From Kiritimatiellia bacterium (GTDB taxonomy: Bacteria; Verrucomicrobiota; Kiritimatiellia; RFP12; UBA3636): DNA of 6,758 bases. Below, piece by piece: positions 6,354 to 6,758 of the stretch. The DNA is taken from positions 1 to 6,758 of the forward strand of contig JAFSUV010000237.1 in NCBI GenBank assembly GCA_017450425.1. The letters run 5' to 3'. The position numbers and the translations under genes were made by a program. A model generated the notes under the pieces. It worked only from the letters and a program-made list of their open reading frames with translations, made no database searches and was not told the origin of the DNA. Each line of letters opens with the position of its first letter. Positions within the stretch are counted from its first letter, which is position 1.

Positions 6354-6550
6354 GGACGCGCCGTGGGCACGTCCTACCAACCTTTTCCGGTAGGGGCGTT
6401 TCCACGAAACGCCCGGTTTTGGACGCGCCGTGGGCACGTCCTACCAGCCTTTTCCGGTAGGGGCGTTTCCACGAAACGCCCGGTTTTGGACGCGCCGTGG
6501 GCACGTCCCTACCAGCCTTTTCCGGTAGGGGCGTTTCCACGAAACGCCCG
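6354..6550. repeat. Three tandem copies of a 67-bp triple-hairpin unit (REP-like)
   Basis: Copies lie at 6354-6420, 6421-6487 and 6488-6550. Copies 1 and 2 differ by one base (A 6380 versus G 6447). Copy 3 has one extra C (GTCCCTACC) and stops before the GTTTT linker. Each unit can fold as three successive hairpins. The first pairs GGACG with CGTCC, with an inner GCC/GGC stem and a GTG loop. The second pairs TACC with GGTA, longer in copy 3. The third is a perfect 9-bp stem with arms GGGCGTTTC and GAAACGCCC and loop CAC (6394-6414 in copy 1). Near identity implies recent duplication. No unique spacers separate the copies, so this is not a CRISPR array. Confidence 0.85.
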
Positions 6551-6563
6551 TGCGCGACAAATG

Positions 6564-6592
6564 GAGAATCGAGGAAAATTGTAGAGAATCGA
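6564..6592. repeat. Paired 9-bp direct repeat GAGAATCGA, 20-bp period
   Basis: GAGAATCGA occurs at 6564-6572 and again at 6584-6592, so the copies lie about two helical turns apart in an AT-richer patch just beyond the hairpin repeats. It could be a pair of protein-binding half sites or a small duplication. Nothing else in 6551-6670 looks like a gene. Confidence 0.35.
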
Positions 6593-6670
6593 AGGACTTG
6601 GCAGCGCGTGAGTTCTCAAATATTAGGGATAAGACTGGAAATTGAAATCACGGGTGAAATGCAAAACCGC

Positions 6671-6705
6671 CTCCGCGACTCTGCCACCTCGGCGCCTCTG
6701 TGTGA
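6671..6705 (-). repeat. CAGAGGCG-type intergenic motif, inverted copy B
   Basis: Read on the minus strand it gives TCACACAGAGGCG, then CCGAGGTG, then GCAGAGTCGCGGAG. Apart from the extra 8 bases and a few substitutions it matches copy A at 6306-6332 in inverted orientation. The pair brackets the three 67-bp hairpin units. Confidence 0.5.
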
Positions 6706-6758
6706 CAAAATTTCGGCGCCTCTGTGTGACAAAATTTCGGCGCCTCTGTGTGACAAAA
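6691..6758. repeat. 24-bp tandem repeat running off the window end
   Basis: The 24-bp unit GGCGCCTCTGTGTGACAAAA plus TTTC is present at 6691-6714 and 6715-6738, and for its first 20 bases at 6739-6758. The visible copies are identical. The first copy overlaps motif B, so the array appears to be an amplification of that motif's CAGAGGCG end. The total copy number cannot be seen. Confidence 0.85.

Noticed and set aside
6394..6420. Rho-independent terminators (9-bp hairpin plus GGTTTT) in the repeats
   Set aside because: The T tract is only four bases, copy 3 lacks it, and no plus-strand gene leads into it. It is better explained as part of the repeat unit.
6181..6540. Upstream extension of the Bat reading frame to an ATG at 6540
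   Set aside because: The extra 120 codons run through the hairpin repeats and give repeat-derived peptides. BatB-type proteins begin at the membrane segment starting MQFL, and the added sequence has no export or family features.
6354..6550. CRISPR array
   Set aside because: Units repeat over their whole 67 bp with no unique spacers, only three copies exist, and no cas gene is visible.

Overview
The window is GC-rich chromosomal DNA with compact bacterial gene organisation. No gene gives a firm taxonomic label. The ketol-acid reductoisomerase is of the type shared by Bacteroidota, Verrucomicrobiota/Lentisphaerota-like bacteria and fungi. A Bat (VWA plus TPR) protein and REP-like intergenic repeats are also present. 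Together these suggest a high-GC member of the PVC group, possibly Verrucomicrobiota or Kiritimatiellota. That placement is inference and tentative.

The left half (1-3428) is a plus-strand run of five tightly packed genes. They are the 3' part of ilvC (branched-chain amino acid synthesis), rplU and rpmA (ribosomal proteins bL21 and bL27), a secreted protein with two SH3-like domains and a proline-rich linker, and a ComF-family phosphoribosyltransferase. Gaps are 44, 24, 18 and about 3 nt, so rplU to comF at least is probably one transcript. obgE, which commonly follows rpmA, is absent. The comF gene has an anomaly at its 5' end. Its best start (GTG 2701 behind GAGGGG) is in a different frame from its body, and adding one T to the T run at 2711-2715 would repair it.

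The right half (3430-6180) is one long minus-strand gene. It encodes a 916-residue membrane protein that joins a BatB-like half (two N-terminal membrane segments, a von Willebrand A domain with a complete MIDAS, and a third membrane segment) to a BatC-like half (a signal-peptide-like segment, helical/TPR-like repeats, a 12-fold Q-D-S triad repeat, an acidic tail and a terminal ERDW). Its stop codon lies one base from the comF stop, so the two transcription units converge with no room for a terminator between them.

The last 578 bases (6181-6758) hold no credible gene and are dense in repeats. There are three tandem copies of a 67-bp unit able to form three successive hairpins. These are flanked by two inverted copies of a TCAC-CAGAGGCG-type motif. 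A 24-bp tandem repeat runs off the window end. The promoter of the Bat gene must lie in or beyond this region, but none is convincing by eye. No tRNA, rRNA, CRISPR array, insertion sequence or phage gene was seen.
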